A stretch of DNA of 64,000 nt from Thiocapsa rosea. GTDB lineage: Bacteria > Pseudomonadota > Gammaproteobacteria > Chromatiales > Chromatiaceae. Of this stretch, positions 63,622-64,000 are shown piece by piece. The notes under the pieces are model-generated. The model was not told where the DNA came from. It saw only the letters and a program-made list of their open reading frames with translations, and searched no databases. The first letter of the stretch is position 1, and each line of letters opens with the position of its first letter. The stretch spans positions 4,630,501 to 4,694,500 of the forward strand of contig NZ_RBXL01000001.1 of the NCBI RefSeq assembly GCF_003634315.1, written 5' to 3'. The position numbers and the translations under genes are program-made.

Positions 63622-63882
63622 TCAAGGACGATGACGTCGTCGATGCGCCTGGATCGCCGCGCCGATGACTGCGATCAGTCGCGCGTCATCCTTCGGGGGC
63701 GCGACCGCATGGACCCCGGCCGTCGTCGCCGGGAGCGTCTCCTCTGGGCCCCAGCGAGCAACCGCCTTCGACATCAGCACGAGCAGGCCGACCAGCGTCA
63801 CGAGGAAGGTAAAGACGATGCCCAGGCCGATGGCCATCAGCCAGAGGCCCTCGATCAAGAGATCCGCGACGGCAGTATCCAT
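63622..63882 (-). CDS. oadG: Oxaloacetate decarboxylase sodium pump, gamma subunit
   Basis: OadG holds the alpha and beta subunits together. The 86-residue protein has one N-terminal membrane helix (about residues 10-36: GLWLMAIGLGIVFTFLVTL), a Pro/Ala-rich linker and a short end (LIAVIGAAIQAHRRRHRP), as in other gamma subunits. It lies 177 nt upstream of oadA, an unusually wide gap for this operon. Confidence 0.87.
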   Translation of the reverse strand: MDTAVADLLIEGLWLMAIGLGIVFTFLVTLVGLLVLMSKAVARWGPEETLPATTAGVHAVAPPKDDARLIAVIGAAIQAHRRRHRP

Positions 63883-63897
63883 AACATTAGGAAGGCA

Positions 63898-64000
63898 TCA
63901 GACGTCGAAGGGGTGACGACGGACCAGGGTCTCGACCCGGTCGGGACCCGTGGAGACGAGGTCGATCGGGACCCCGCCAAGCTGCTCGATGGTCTCCAGA
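63898..64000 (-). CDS. purA: Adenylosuccinate synthetase, last 33 codons (5' end outside window)
   Basis: PurA makes adenylosuccinate from IMP and aspartate with GTP. The visible end reads [20 protein letters not shown] and VRRHPFDV before a TGA at 63898-63900. This is the standard PurA C-terminus with STGPDR, the guanine-binding end. It precedes oadG on the same strand by 15 nt. Confidence 0.9.
   Translation of the reverse strand, partial: LETIEQLGGVPIDLVSTGPDRVETLVRRHPFDV

Overview
The window is high-GC proteobacterial DNA. Gene content and order (fab cluster rpmF-plsX-fabHDG-acpP-fabF-pabC-mltG-tmk-holB-pilZ, lptF, pepN, hslR, rlmD, an Rnf complex and an Na+-pumping oxaloacetate decarboxylase) point to a gammaproteobacterium. 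A purple sulfur bacterium of the Chromatiaceae is my best guess; that assignment is inference, since no rRNA or photosynthesis gene is present.

Region 1-7.4 kb is an accessory defence island, all on the minus strand. It holds the 5' part of a BREX type 2 methyltransferase (pglX, running off the left edge) and a complete pglW kinase. Between them is a graveyard of toxin-antitoxin pieces: a truncated vapC, a HigB-like remnant, an intact hicB, and a hicA with an in-frame stop. Upstream of pglW are a Uma2 stub and a DUF2779-like protein that has lost its catalytic acids. The rest of the BREX set (pglY, pglZ, brxD, brxHI) would be expected beyond position 1.

Region 7.4-22.7 kb carries a membrane protein (DUF2784), a class III nucleotide cyclase fused to a c-di-GMP-type PilZ domain, a YbaN-like protein, and a large minus-strand redox cluster: rnfB, a 1654-residue pyruvate:ferredoxin oxidoreductase with a C-terminal ferredoxin, rnfC, rnfD, rnfG, rnfE, rnfA, a small Cys-rich membrane protein and a ferredoxin-NADP reductase. 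This set can link pyruvate oxidation, low-potential ferredoxin, NAD(P)H and an ion gradient.

Region 23-47 kb is mixed housekeeping: a ClpP-like lipoprotein, a HisH-HisF fusion of eukaryotic type, a MerR regulator, a complete putrescine ABC transporter (potFGHI), a hemerythrin, lptF without lptG, pepN, grxC-hslR, an L,D-transpeptidase with a CYTH protein, rlmD, cysM, an Hpt protein, a polyprenyl-phosphate sugar transferase, nfeD with a paraslipin, and phoU. Region 47-64 kb has a polyphosphate:AMP phosphotransferase, tatD, the pilZ-to-yceD fatty acid and cell-envelope cluster with several 4-nt ATGA overlaps, oadGAB, and the last codons of purA.

The intergenic space is full of dispersed repeats. 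The most striking are about ten elements of roughly 85 nt bounded by TAAACCGCG and CGCGGTTTA, whose first TAA is often the stop codon of the neighbouring gene, and four loci of (GTTGTC)n paired with their inverted copies, which can fold into long hairpins. No tRNA, rRNA, CRISPR array or complete insertion sequence was recognised.
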